From Asanoa sp. WMMD1127 (GTDB taxonomy: Bacteria > Actinomycetota > Actinomycetes > Mycobacteriales > Micromonosporaceae), in the NCBI RefSeq assembly GCF_029626225.1, contig NZ_JARUBP010000001.1:6138001-6202000 (forward strand): DNA of 64,000 bases, written 5' to 3'. The first letter of the stretch is position 1. Every line of letters starts with the position of its first letter. The translations under genes and the position numbers were made by a program. The notes under the pieces are model-generated. The model searched no databases. It saw only the letters and a list, made by a program, of their open reading frames with translations, and was not told the origin of the DNA. Shown here in pieces: positions 1-8,191 of this stretch.

Positions 1-232
1 ACCGGGCCGTCACCGCGATCACCGCGGTCTCGGGCCGGTCGCGCAGCCTGCGGATCAGCTCGAGGCCGTCGCCGTCGGGCAGCCCGAGGTCGACGAGCAC
101 CACATCGGACGGATCGGCCCGCACCGCCTCGGCCGCCGTGGCCACGCGGTGCACCTCGAAGCCGGCCTGCGCCAGCACGGTCACCAGCCCGCGCGCGACC
201 CGGTCGTCGTCCTCGATGACCGTGACCCGCAT
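1..232 (-). CDS. Response regulator, N-terminal receiver domain (partial)
   Basis: The leftward reading frame starts with ATG at 232 and runs off the window edge. It encodes the beginning of a CheY-like receiver domain. An acidic cluster (VIEDDD) follows the first strand, and VLVDLGLPDGDGLEL carries the phospho-acceptor Asp. The output domain is outside the window, so the class (OmpR type or other) cannot be read directly. The gene is divergent from the tripartite tricarboxylate transporter genes, 131 bp away. TctD-type two-component systems commonly regulate such transporters, so a role in controlling tctCBA is a reasonable inference but is not shown. Confidence 0.85.
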   Translation of the reverse strand, partial: MRVTVIEDDDRVARGLVTVLAQAGFEVHRVATAAEAVRADPSDVVLVDLGLPDGDGLELIRRLRDRPETAVIAVTAR

Positions 233-363
233 ACCGGCGGATTGTACGGGCCGGCGCACCCCGACCCCAGCCATCGACTTCTTGGGATTCCTCTGACACC
301 ATGCGCCGCGCCGCGGCCCGAAACTGGTGCAGCGCATCCATCGACATGAAGGAGGGCCGCGAT

Positions 364-1392
364 ATGAGTACGACCGGCAGCCACCGGGTTGCCGCACGGA
401 TGATCGCCGTGGCCGGCGCCGTCTCGCTGCTCGTCGCCTGCTCCGACAACGGCGGCGGCGGCAGTGGCACCGGCGGCGACGCCGCGGGCTACCCGCAGCA
501 GAACATCACGTTCGTCGTGCCGTTCAGCGCCGGCGGACCGACCGACACCGTCACCCGCATGATCGCCGACCCGATGGCCAAGAAGCTCGGCGGCAAGATA
601 GTCGTGCAGAACGTCGAGGGCGCGGGCGGCACCGTCGGCGCCGGCGAGGTCGCCCGGGCCGAGCCCGACGGCTACACCGTGCTGATGCACCACATCGGCA
701 TGTCGACCGCGCCGGCGCTCTACGCGGACCTGGGCTACAAGCCGCTCGAGGACTTCGAGATGGTCGGGCTCGTCACCGAGGTGCCGATGACGGTGGTGGC
801 CCGCAAGGACTTCGAGCCGGCCACGTTGCAGGACCTGGTCACCTATGTGAAGGCCAACTCGGGCAAGGTGACGCTGGCCAACGCCGGCATCGGGGCGGCG
901 TCGCACCTGTGCGGCCTGCTGTTCCAGTCGGCGGCGGGCGTCAAGCTGCAGGAGGTGCCCTACGAGGGGACCGGGCCGGCGCTGACCGACCTCGTCGGCG
1001 GCCAGGTCGACTTCATGTGCGACCAGACGACCAACACCAGCGGTCAGATCTCCGCGGGCAAGGTCAAGGCGTACGCCGTGACCACGCCCGAGCGGGTGAA
1101 GAGCCTGCCCGACCTGCCGACCACGGCCGAGTCCGGCATGCCGCAGCTGCAGGTGAGCGTCTGGCACGGGCTCTACGTGCCGAAGGGGACGCCGCCGGAG
1201 ATCGTCACCAAGCTGACCGACGCGCTCAAGGCCGCGCTGGCCGACCAGGGCGTGATCGACCAGATGGCCAAGCTCGGCACCGCCCCGGTCCCGGCGGAGG
1301 ACGCGACGCCGGACGCCCACCGGGCCAAGCTCGACGAGCAGATCCAGACCTGGGGCAAGATCATTGCCGACGCCGGGGTCAAGGCATCCTGA
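364..1392 (+). CDS. tctC: Tripartite tricarboxylate transporter substrate-binding lipoprotein
   Basis: This 342-aa protein of the TctC/Bug family is the extracytoplasmic solute receptor of a TTT carboxylate importer. The ATG at 364 is chosen because GAAGGAGG lies 8 nt upstream. An in-frame ATG at 301 would put extra residues before the signal peptide. The N-terminus is a lipoprotein signal with a short Arg-containing n-region, a hydrophobic core and a lipobox ending in Cys (LLVAC), followed by a Gly/Ser-rich tether. The mature part has family-typical patterns (ITFVVPFSAGGPTDTVTR, then GGTVGAGEVARAEPDGYT). TctB and TctA follow directly. The substrate cannot be predicted; citrate and other carboxylates are typical for the family. 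Confidence 0.92.
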   Translation: MSTTGSHRVAARMIAVAGAVSLLVACSDNGGGGSGTGGDAAGYPQQNITFVVPFSAGGPTDTVTRMIADPMAKKLGGKIVVQNVEGAGGTVGAGEVARAEPDGYTVLMHHIGMSTAPALYADLGYKPLEDFEMVGLVTEVPMTVVARKDFEPATLQDLVTYVKANSGKVTLANAGIGAASHLCGLLFQSAAGVKLQEVPYEGTGPALTDLVGGQVDFMCDQTTNTSGQISAGKVKAYAVTTPERVKSLPDLPTTAESGMPQLQVSVWHGLYVPKGTPPEIVTKLTDALKAALADQGVIDQMAKLGTAPVPAEDATPDAHRAKLDEQIQTWGKIIADAGVKAS

Positions 1393-1393
1393 C

Positions 1394-1855
1394 GTGGAGC
1401 GCCAACGGTCCTTTCCGGACGTCCTCGCGGGAGGACTCTTCGTCCTGATCGGGGCCGCCTTCGTGGTGGGGTCGCTCGGCTACTCGCTGGGCACCCCACT
1501 GCGGATGGGCCCGGGCTACTTCCCGCTGCTGATGGGCGCCATCCTGGCCGCGTTGGGCCTGGCGGTGGTCGTCAAGGGCCTGATCGCCGGCGAGGTGATC
1601 GAGTTCGGGGCGGTCCCGTGGCGGGCGGTCGTCGCCATCGTGCTCGCGATCGTGTTCTTCGGGTTCACGGTGCGCCGCCTGGGTTTCGTACCCACGTCGC
1701 TCGTGACCGCGTTCCTCACCACCATGGCCAGCACCCGGGTGCGGCTGCTGACGGCGCTGGCCGTTGCCGCCGGGCTGACCCTGGCCAGCACGCTCATCTT
1801 CGTCGTCGGCCTGCAACTGCGGATCCCGTTGTGGGGCCCGTGGCTCGGCCTGTGA
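1394..1855 (+). CDS. tctB: Tripartite tricarboxylate transporter small membrane subunit
   Basis: This 153-aa integral membrane protein has four hydrophobic segments, the size and topology of TctB, the small membrane subunit of TTT systems. The start is taken as GTG 1394, immediately after the tctC stop (TGA 1390-1392), so the genes are practically fused and probably translationally coupled. The motif LGTPLRMGPGYFPLLMG near residue 40 is typical of TctB. It lies between the binding protein and TctA in the normal order. Confidence 0.9.
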   Translation: MERQRSFPDVLAGGLFVLIGAAFVVGSLGYSLGTPLRMGPGYFPLLMGAILAALGLAVVVKGLIAGEVIEFGAVPWRAVVAIVLAIVFFGFTVRRLGFVPTSLVTAFLTTMASTRVRLLTALAVAAGLTLASTLIFVVGLQLRIPLWGPWLGL

Positions 1856-1875
1856 CGCGCACTGCGGATTGAGGC

Positions 1876-3384
1876 ATGGAACTTCTCGACAACCTCGCGC
1901 TGGGCTTCTCGACCGCGTTCCTGGTCCAGAACGTCCTGTACTGCTTCGTCGGCGTGCTGCTCGGCACCGCCGTCGGCGTGCTGCCCGGCATCGGGCCCAC
2001 GGCGACGGTGGCGATGCTGCTGCCGATCACGTTCAACTTCGAGCCGGTGACGGCGCTGATCATGCTGGCGGGCATCTACTACGGCGCCCAGTACGGCGGC
2101 TCGACGACGGCCATCCTGATCAACCTGCCGGGCGAGTCGTCGGCGGCGGTGACGGCCCTGGACGGGCACGAGATGGCCCGGCAGGGGCGGGCCGGCCCGG
2201 CGCTGGCGGCGGCCGCGATCGGGTCGTTCGTCGCGGGCACGGTGGCGACGGTCGCGTTGGCGGTGGCGGCGCCGCCGTTGGCCGACGTCGCCCTGCGCTT
2301 CGGCCCGGCCGAGTACTTCTCCCTGGTGCTGCTCGGCCTGATCGTCTCGATCGCGCTGGCCCGGGGCTCCGCGCTGAAGGCGCTGGCGATGATCGCCCTG
2401 GGCGTGCTGTTCGGGACGGTGGGACAGGACATCTACACGGGTACGCCGCGGTTCGTCTTCGAGCAGCGGGAGCTCTACGGCGGGATCGACTTCGTGTCGG
2501 TCGCGGTCGGCCTGTTCGGCGTGGCGGAGATCCTGCGCAACCTCGAAAACGAGGACTCGCGGGCGGCCATGGTCAGCAAGGTCAAGAACCTCTGGCCGAC
2601 GCGGGAGGACCGGCGGCGGATCGTGGGGCCGATCCTGCGGGGGACCGGCCTGGGTTCGGCGTTGGGCGTGCTGCCCGGCGGTGGCCACGTGCTGGCGTCG
2701 TTCACCTCCTACGCGGTCGAGAAGCGGATCTCGAAACGGCGCGAGGAGTTCGGCCGGGGCGCCATCGAGGGGGTCGCGGGCCCGGAGTCGGCCAACAACG
2801 CGGCCGCGCAGACGTCGTTCATCCCGCTGCTGACGCTCGGACTGCCGGCCCACCCGGTGATGGCGCTGATGGTGGGCGCCTTCATCGTGCACGGCATCAC
2901 GCCGGGCCCCAACGTCATCACGGACGAGCCGGCCCTGTTCTGGGGCCTGATCGCCTCGATGTGGATCGGCAACGTGCTGCTGGTGCTGCTCAACCTGCCG
3001 TTGATCGGCATGTGGGTACGCATGCTCCGCATCCCGTACGGCGTCCTGTTCCCGATGATCATCCTGTTCGCCGCCATCGGCACGTACTCGTTGAGCTTTA
3101 ACGCGTTCGACGTCTACGCGATCGTGTTCTTCGGACTGCTGGGCTACATCCTGATCAAATGCGGCTGCGAGCCGGCGCCGCTGCTGCTGGGGTTCGTGCT
3201 GGGGCCGCTGCTGGAGGAGAACCTGCGGCGCGCCCTGATCATCTCCCGCGGCGACGCGACGGTGTTCTTCACCCGCCCGATCTCGGCGGCGCTGCTCGCG
3301 GTGGCGGTGGCGGCTCTGGTGATCTCGGTCCTGCCCGCGATCAGCAGGCGCCGCGAGAAGGTCTTCGTCGAGGAGGAGGGTTGA
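1876..3384 (+). CDS. tctA: Tripartite tricarboxylate transporter large membrane subunit
   Basis: This 502-aa polytopic protein of the TctA family forms the translocation channel of the TTT carboxylate importer. The sequence has the conserved N-terminal GVLPGIGPTATVAMLLP segment, YYGAQYGGSTTAILINLPGE, and the second Pro/Gly-rich repeat (GVLPGGGHVLASF) with PESANNAAAQTSFIPLLTLG. Ten or more transmembrane segments are apparent. The ATG at 1876 follows a weak GAGG. The last 44 bp overlap the 3' end of a convergent membrane-protein gene, so no terminator fits between them. Confidence 0.93.
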   Translation: MELLDNLALGFSTAFLVQNVLYCFVGVLLGTAVGVLPGIGPTATVAMLLPITFNFEPVTALIMLAGIYYGAQYGGSTTAILINLPGESSAAVTALDGHEMARQGRAGPALAAAAIGSFVAGTVATVALAVAAPPLADVALRFGPAEYFSLVLLGLIVSIALARGSALKALAMIALGVLFGTVGQDIYTGTPRFVFEQRELYGGIDFVSVAVGLFGVAEILRNLENEDSRAAMVSKVKNLWPTREDRRRIVGPILRGTGLGSALGVLPGGGHVLASFTSYAVEKRISKRREEFGRGAIEGVAGPESANNAAAQTSFIPLLTLGLPAHPVMALMVGAFIVHGITPGPNVITDEPALFWGLIASMWIGNVLLVLLNLPLIGMWVRMLRIPYGVLFPMIILFAAIGTYSLSFNAFDVYAIVFFGLLGYILIKCGCEPAPLLLGFVLGPLLEENLRRALIISRGDATVFFTRPISAALLAVAVAALVISVLPAISRRREKVFVEEEG

Positions 3385-5377
3385 CCGCACCCGGCTCGAG
3401 TCGCTCGCGTCCGCCTTCTCGTTGCGCTGGGGCGACGGGCGTCTCGAACTCGGCATCGTGGGATAGATGGCGATAGCACAGGTAGATGGCAATGCGTCTG
3501 GCCATGGCGACGTCGATTCCACGGAAGTACTGGATCCGCTTCTCTTCGTCCGAGAGCGACAGTGCGACGAAGTACAAAAGCGAGAAGAGGGCGAGGAACG
3601 CGGAGACGCGAAGCCACGGACTCGCCCACAACGAGCGGTCCATGGCGATCACGACCAGCTCCGACGCTCTTGCCGACTGGCCGTCGCCGAAAATCCACTC
3701 TGCCGCAACAGCCGATGGAACCGCCAGTAGCACCAATCCGAGAAACGCGACGAACAGCGTCAACACCACCGCTCCCAGCGTGAACGACTGGTAGACCAAC
3801 AGCACCAGTAGCGCGTTCAGCCAGGCCATCGCACGTAGACGCCGAGCCGAAGGCCGGCCGCAGGGACGAGTGCGGAGAAGATGTGCAAGGCGGTGCGGCA
3901 GATCGCCGTACTCGTTCCGATCGCACCCATCGAGCACCGCTTCGACGTCCGTCCAGTGGGCGAAACGCAGGTTTTCGATCAGCGCGACCGACCAGCCGAT
4001 GACGAGCATCGTGGTCAGCCCTAATAGCACCGCCAACAGGGCGAGGAGTTGGGCAATCGGGAGGTTGGCCGCTATCTGCCAGGTCTCCGCAGTCAACGCG
4101 AAAAAGATCACAAAGATCAGGAGAAGAGGAGTTGCTCCCGCCATACGCTTGAGCGTGTCCCCGCGTTTACGCCACGCTTCGATCGCCGCCCAGCTCGATA
4201 CCCGATCAAGGCCGAAGCCGACGAGGAACCAGACGACCAGCACGTAGGCGCCGTTGAAGCCGATGAGGACGGTCACTTCCACGAACGCGTTTACGTCGTT
4301 GCCGAACATGACGCTGCTCTCCAAGCCCGTGCTCGTCCGGTTGAGCCAAGCCTGAATCGCGGCAAACAGTGGGTAGGCCAAGATGAAGATCGGTATCCAG
4401 TAGCGCAGCTGGGGTTCGTCTATCAACTTTCGTACCCTTTCGCCCGCGTCCACACCCGCCTCCTTGACGACCACCCGCCAGCCGCGGACGGACGCAGCCA
4501 GCCGATATGCCGCCCAGCCGACCAGCAACGCGCTGAGGACCTGGTTGACGACGAACACCACCTCGAAGAAATACGCCAGGAGCCCGTGCGTGAGGCCGAA
4601 GACGGCGACGAGGATGGCGCTCGGCGTCCGGGGTCCGTACAGCGGTCGACCCGGGTCCACCGACGAAAGCCGCTGGGCGCGCAAAGCCAGACACAACATG
4701 CCCGCTGCGACGAGAAGAGAAAAGATTGAGGCGTGCCACAGGATGCCGTCGCCTTGGAACCAGATCGGGTACAGGGCACCGTTGGCGAAATGGCTGACCG
4801 CAGCCAGTAGCAGGATGATCCACAAAAGCCGGCGGACCCGAGCGGACGCAGGTCGCGAAGAAGTGAGGAGCAGGATCGCGGCGGTGTAAAGCGACACGAG
4901 GATGACGGCGGCGTCACTCCAGATCGGCGGCCAGGACCACATCGGGTCGGCACTTCGAAGTGGGATCAAGGTCATGCGTACGATGAAAAAAGTTCCTGCC
5001 GGAACGACGGCGATAACAAGTAGCCCCCACCGATACTTGTTCCGCTCGATGCCAAGAGCGCTCGCCGAGATTGACCGAGTGAGAAATGCGGCGAGGGCGA
5101 CCGGGAACGCGGCGATGATCAGCGTCGTCATCGGTATGTCCGCGGACACCGCTGTCGCGACTCCAAGCTCGAAGGCCAACATCCATAACAATGGGATGAT
5201 GCGGCCGTGGTTCCATGTCGGCCCATTGCTGGCGAAAGCCGGGACGCCGAGGCGTCGAACGTCCGCTTCGCTCGTTGTCTTCAGGCCAGAGCGCTGCGAT
5301 GATCGCGGGAGATGTTCGCCGAGAGCTTCTCGGGTATTCGTGTCCATCGCCAACACCGCCTCGCGTGTCGGCACCAT
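3341..5377 (-). CDS. Multi-pass integral membrane protein of unknown function
   Basis: The leftward frame encodes 678 aa with roughly 14 hydrophobic segments spread through most of its length and a charged, Pro/Arg-rich C-terminal tail. I do not recognise a family, and no enzyme or transporter motif stands out. The start is uncertain: ATG 5377 gives the longest product, while ATG 5347 has a GAGG about 11 nt upstream. Base composition is clearly lower than the neighbours (about 57% GC in a 60-bp sample, against over 70% around it), which suggests later acquisition. The 3' end overlaps tctA by 44 bp. A perfect TTTAC/GTAAA inverted repeat lies 33 bp upstream. Confidence 0.75.
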   Translation of the reverse strand: MVPTREAVLAMDTNTREALGEHLPRSSQRSGLKTTSEADVRRLGVPAFASNGPTWNHGRIIPLLWMLAFELGVATAVSADIPMTTLIIAAFPVALAAFLTRSISASALGIERNKYRWGLLVIAVVPAGTFFIVRMTLIPLRSADPMWSWPPIWSDAAVILVSLYTAAILLLTSSRPASARVRRLLWIILLLAAVSHFANGALYPIWFQGDGILWHASIFSLLVAAGMLCLALRAQRLSSVDPGRPLYGPRTPSAILVAVFGLTHGLLAYFFEVVFVVNQVLSALLVGWAAYRLAASVRGWRVVVKEAGVDAGERVRKLIDEPQLRYWIPIFILAYPLFAAIQAWLNRTSTGLESSVMFGNDVNAFVEVTVLIGFNGAYVLVVWFLVGFGLDRVSSWAAIEAWRKRGDTLKRMAGATPLLLIFVIFFALTAETWQIAANLPIAQLLALLAVLLGLTTMLVIGWSVALIENLRFAHWTDVEAVLDGCDRNEYGDLPHRLAHLLRTRPCGRPSARRLRAMAWLNALLVLLVYQSFTLGAVVLTLFVAFLGLVLLAVPSAVAAEWIFGDGQSARASELVVIAMDRSLWASPWLRVSAFLALFSLLYFVALSLSDEEKRIQYFRGIDVAMARRIAIYLCYRHLSHDAEFETPVAPAQREGGRERLEPGAVNPPPRRRPSRGAC

Positions 5378-5409
5378 GCTAAGCCAGACGCGTAGAGGAT
5401 CGACACGCG

Positions 5410-5423
5410 TTTACAAGCGTAAA
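5410..5423. promoter_or_regulatory. Inverted repeat upstream of membrane-protein gene
   Basis: TTTAC-AAGC-GTAAA is a perfect 5-bp inverted repeat in the spacer between the leftward membrane-protein gene and the TetR gene. Its place 33 bp from the possible start codon fits an operator. No regulator can be assigned to it; the nearby TetR protein is one candidate. Confidence 0.35.
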
Positions 5424-5568
5424 TGGGTGATGCGCCCGATCGAGTGAGACCGGCGGCGCATGAGTCCCGGTGTTGATTCACTGGCGCGACGCGCTGGTGG
5501 GCGAAGGCACGGTTGGTGCTCGACGGCCATGAGCTGGATGGGTTACCCACGCAGTCCCTCGGCGGCGG

Positions 5569-6174
5569 TCAGTCGAAGCGGTCGCCCATCGTGGCGAGCA
5601 TTTCGTCGATCTCGTCGCTCAGGGACGAGCCTTCGCCGCGGCGTTCGAGCCAGATGTCCGTGCCCACGCGCAGGCAGGCCGTGAAGGCCGCCGCCATCAG
5701 ACGGGCGCGGAGGAGGCTGACCGCGCGGTGGGTCAGTTCCTCGGCGATGTCCGCCTCGAAGGCGGTGTGGCGGGCCAGCTGCTGGCCGATCAGCGACGGG
5801 TGGCGGCGGATCAGGCGGCTCTGGACCACCCACTCCGGGTCGGGCTCGCCCTCGGCGTCGAAGAGGGCGCGGGTGCTGGCGCGGATCGCCTGCCAGGCCG
5901 ACTCGGTCCCGGGTCGTGCGCGCAGGGCGCGGACCATCCGGTCGAGGCGTTCGCGTTCGCCGTGGAGGAGGGCGTCCTCCTTGTTGGCGAAGTAGTTCGA
6001 GAACGTCCGCCGGCTGACCTCCGCCGCCTCGACGATGGCCTCGACCGTCACCTCGGTGAGACCGCGGTCGATCGCCAGCTCCATCGCCGCGCGATGGAGA
6101 GCGTCGGCGGTCGCCGCCTTCTTGCGCTCGCGAAGGGTCTGGGCCTCCGCCGTCGCCGTCTCCACGCCTTGCAC
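5569..6174 (-). CDS. TetR/AcrR-family transcriptional regulator
   Basis: This protein of about 201 aa has a classical TetR N-terminal DNA-binding domain. The helix-turn-helix region is EVTVEAIVEAAEVSRRTF followed by SNYFANKEDAL, the usual recognition-helix and post-helix pattern. The C-terminal ligand-binding half is diverse, so no ligand is predicted. The start is uncertain. GTG 6174 is preferred because upstream extension to a TTG at 6237 would run through the intergenic region and its inverted repeat. It is divergent from a universal stress protein gene. Neighbouring-gene or self-regulation is usual for the family but is not demonstrated here. Confidence 0.88.
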   Translation of the reverse strand: MQGVETATAEAQTLRERKKAATADALHRAAMELAIDRGLTEVTVEAIVEAAEVSRRTFSNYFANKEDALLHGERERLDRMVRALRARPGTESAWQAIRASTRALFDAEGEPDPEWVVQSRLIRRHPSLIGQQLARHTAFEADIAEELTHRAVSLLRARLMAAAFTACLRVGTDIWLERRGEGSSLSDEIDEMLATMGDRFD

Positions 6175-6194
6175 GATATCGCGAAGCGTGGCAC

Positions 6195-6209
6195 TTGCCC
6201 AATGAGCAA
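6195..6209. promoter_or_regulatory. Inverted repeat in the tetR/usp intergenic region
   Basis: TTGC-CCAATGA-GCAA is a perfect 4-bp inverted repeat with a 7-nt centre, just upstream of the proposed tetR start and between divergent genes. Its length and position fit a TetR operator. The short arms make this a tentative call. Confidence 0.35.
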
Positions 6210-6338
6210 CTTTGCGCACTAGGAAATCTGATGGCAAGCTGGACGCGTGCGCCGCTCGTGTCCGGCTGCCGCGTGGTGGCGGGGTGCCTGGTTGGCGGCA
6301 AGGATGGGACGGGGCGAACCCGAAAGGATCGAAGCGGG

Positions 6339-6839
6339 ATGGGCACCTCGGTGGCGCGGCATCCGGACGAGGAGCACTACGGTCCGGCCGTACGCCCGAT
6401 GAAGTTCGAACGCGGCACGGACGGTCCGCGAGTCGTCATGGTGGGCGTCGACGGCACCGAGACCTCGCTGCGCGCGGCGGCGTCGGCGTTCGGCGTCGCG
6501 CGGCGCCAGGGCTGCGGCCTGACCATGGTCTTCGTGGCGGCGCCCGGGCTGCTGGCCTCGCTGGCGCCGCAGGTCGGCTACGCCCAGCAGGAGGCCTTCG
6601 ACGAGGTCGCCGCCGAGCTCAAGCGCGAGGCACACCGGGCGGCGGAGGAGTACGGCGTCCCCGTCACCCTCGTCACCCGCCGCGGCGACGCCTTCTCGGA
6701 ACTGGCCGCGGTCGCCGACTCGATCAAGGCCGACTTCGTCTTCGTCGGCGCCTCGGCCCAGGCCGGCCACAAGTTCGTCGGCTCGATCGCCACCCGCCTG
6801 GTCCGCCTCGGCCACTGGCCCGTCGTCGTCGTTCCCTAG
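6339..6839 (+). CDS. Universal stress protein (UspA domain)
   Basis: This protein of about 166 aa has one Usp domain beginning at VVMVGVDGTETSLRAA and ending in the strand PVVVVP. The nucleotide-binding loop is present but degenerate: VGASAQAGHKFVGS has Ala where the ATP-binding G-x2-G-x9-G(S/T) motif needs its second Gly, so ATP binding is doubtful. The ATG at 6339 is preferred; an internal ATG at 6402 would also leave the whole domain intact. A leading stretch of about 20 aa precedes the fold. It is divergent from the TetR gene. Confidence 0.8.
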   Translation: MGTSVARHPDEEHYGPAVRPMKFERGTDGPRVVMVGVDGTETSLRAAASAFGVARRQGCGLTMVFVAAPGLLASLAPQVGYAQQEAFDEVAAELKREAHRAAEEYGVPVTLVTRRGDAFSELAAVADSIKADFVFVGASAQAGHKFVGSIATRLVRLGHWPVVVVP

Positions 6840-6842
6840 CGG

Positions 6843-7223
6843 CTATCCGGCGCGGGCCTGGTCGTACGCACCCCGCGCCTCGAACACGTCGTCGAGGCGG
6901 GCCTCGACCCAGCGCGCCAGCGACGAGATCCGCTCGGCGACCTCGCGGCCCATCGGCGTCAGGGAGTAGTCGACGCGTGGCGGGATGACCGGTTTCGCGT
7001 CGCGGTGGACGAAGCCGTCGCGTTCCAGGGTCTGCAGCGTCTGGGCCAGCATCTTCTCGCTCACCCCGCCGATCTCGCGGCGCAGCTCGCTGAACCGGTG
7101 CGGCCGGTCGAGCAGCACCCCCAGCACGAGCACGCCCCAGCGGCTCGTGACGTGTTCCAGCACCGCCCGCGAGGGGCAGTCGGCCCGGTAGACGTCGGGC
7201 GTGCGGATCTCACTTACGGCCAC
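6843..7223 (-). CDS. HxlR-family winged-helix regulator
   Basis: This 126-aa protein covers the full HxlR domain. It begins with the conserved Cys-containing segment (DCPSRAVLEHVTSRWGVLVL), then the recognition region RFSELRREIGGVSEKMLAQT and the wing ending in YSLTPMGREV. The start is GTG 7223 with a TAAGG about 8 nt upstream. It is divergent from a QorB/NmrA-like oxidoreductase. This pairing is known from QorR-QorB systems in other actinobacteria, where the HxlR protein is a redox-sensing repressor of both genes. The single N-terminal Cys fits such a sensor. Confidence 0.92.
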   Translation of the reverse strand: MAVSEIRTPDVYRADCPSRAVLEHVTSRWGVLVLGVLLDRPHRFSELRREIGGVSEKMLAQTLQTLERDGFVHRDAKPVIPPRVDYSLTPMGREVAERISSLARWVEARLDDVFEARGAYDQARAG

Positions 7224-7226
7224 GCC

Positions 7227-7251
7227 AGTACCTTACGTGAAGGTTGGTACT
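7227..7251. promoter_or_regulatory. Probable HxlR operator
   Basis: AGTACC at 7227-7232 and GGTACT at 7246-7251 form a perfect 6-bp inverted repeat with a 13-nt centre, which contains a nested CCTT/AAGG pair. It lies directly upstream of the hxlR start and about 70 bp from the divergent oxidoreductase start. Position and symmetry fit a dimeric winged-helix operator controlling both genes. Confidence 0.55.
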
Positions 7252-7321
7252 TACGGCTAGGACAGTACAAGACGTAGCGTTAGCCGCGACCAGCCGTCAA
7301 GAACACCGAGGACCACACACC

Positions 7322-8191
7322 ATGAGCATCGTCGTCACCGGCGCCACCGGCCAGCTCGGCCGGCTCGTCATCGGAGACCTCCAGACCCGCGGCGTGCCGG
7401 CCGCGGAGATCACCGCGGTCGTGCGCAGCGCGGAGAAGGGCGCCGACCTGGCGGCCCAGGGGGTACGCCTGCACGTCGCCGACTACGACCAGCCGGAAAC
7501 CCTCGACGGGGCGTTCGCCGCCGCTGACCGGGTGCTGCTGATCTCGGCCAGCGACGCCGGCCGGCGCGTCCCGCAGCACAAGGCCGTGATCGACGCGGCC
7601 GCGGCCGCCGGGGTGGCCCAGCTCGCCTACACCGGCGTGTTCGGCGGCCCGGACGCCTGGTTCGCCCTCGCCGCCGACCACCACGGCACCGAGGACCTGA
7701 TCACCGGGTCCGGCCTGCCCTACACGTTCCTGCGCAACAACTGGTACGCGGAGATGTACACCGGCGACCTCGCCGGCATCATCGCCCGCGGCACGGTGGC
7801 CAACGCCGTCACCGCCGAGGGTCGCATCGCCACCGCGCCGCGCAAGGACTTCGCCGCCGCCGCGGCCGCCGTGCTCACCGAGGAGGGTCACCTCAACCGG
7901 GCGTACGAGCTCGGGGGCGACACGGCCTGGTCGTTCGGCGAGTACGCGGCCGAGGTGAGCCGCCAGAGCGGTAGGCCGGTCACCCACACCACCGTCGCCC
8001 CCGCCGAGCTGAAGGCGATCCTCGTCGGCGCCGGCCTGCCGGACGGGTTCGCCGACATCCTCGTCGAGGTCGACGACGCCATCAGCAAGGGGGCGCTGGC
8101 CGCCACCCCGGGCGACCTGAGCCGCCTGATCGGCCGCCCGACCACCCCGATCGCCGACACGATCGCCGAAGAGCTGGCGAAGCTGGGCTAA
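7322..8191 (+). CDS. NmrA/QorB-like NAD(P)H-binding oxidoreductase
   Basis: This 289-aa atypical short-chain dehydrogenase opens with a Rossmann nucleotide-binding motif (VVTGATGQLGRLV). The family pattern continues with VLLISASDAGRR, then LAYTGVFGG and YTFLRNNWYAEMY, which matches the quinone oxidoreductase QorB/YtfG group. It lacks the SDR YxxxK catalytic pair, as usual for NmrA-like members. Quinone reduction is inferred from family and from the HxlR partner. The stop overlaps the convergent mannosidase stop by 4 bp. Confidence 0.88.
   Translation: MSIVVTGATGQLGRLVIGDLQTRGVPAAEITAVVRSAEKGADLAAQGVRLHVADYDQPETLDGAFAAADRVLLISASDAGRRVPQHKAVIDAAAAAGVAQLAYTGVFGGPDAWFALAADHHGTEDLITGSGLPYTFLRNNWYAEMYTGDLAGIIARGTVANAVTAEGRIATAPRKDFAAAAAAVLTEEGHLNRAYELGGDTAWSFGEYAAEVSRQSGRPVTHTTVAPAELKAILVGAGLPDGFADILVEVDDAISKGALAATPGDLSRLIGRPTTPIADTIAEELAKLG

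Noticed and set aside
181-1320. Long leftward frame opposite tctC
   Set aside because: The sense strand has a signal peptide, lipobox and TctC motifs; the antisense frame is compositionally biased and has no start context.
5409-5423. A host copy of the phage CGTTTAMACG site
   Set aside because: CGTTTACAAG lacks the second half and is better explained as the TTTAC/GTAAA inverted repeat of a local operator.
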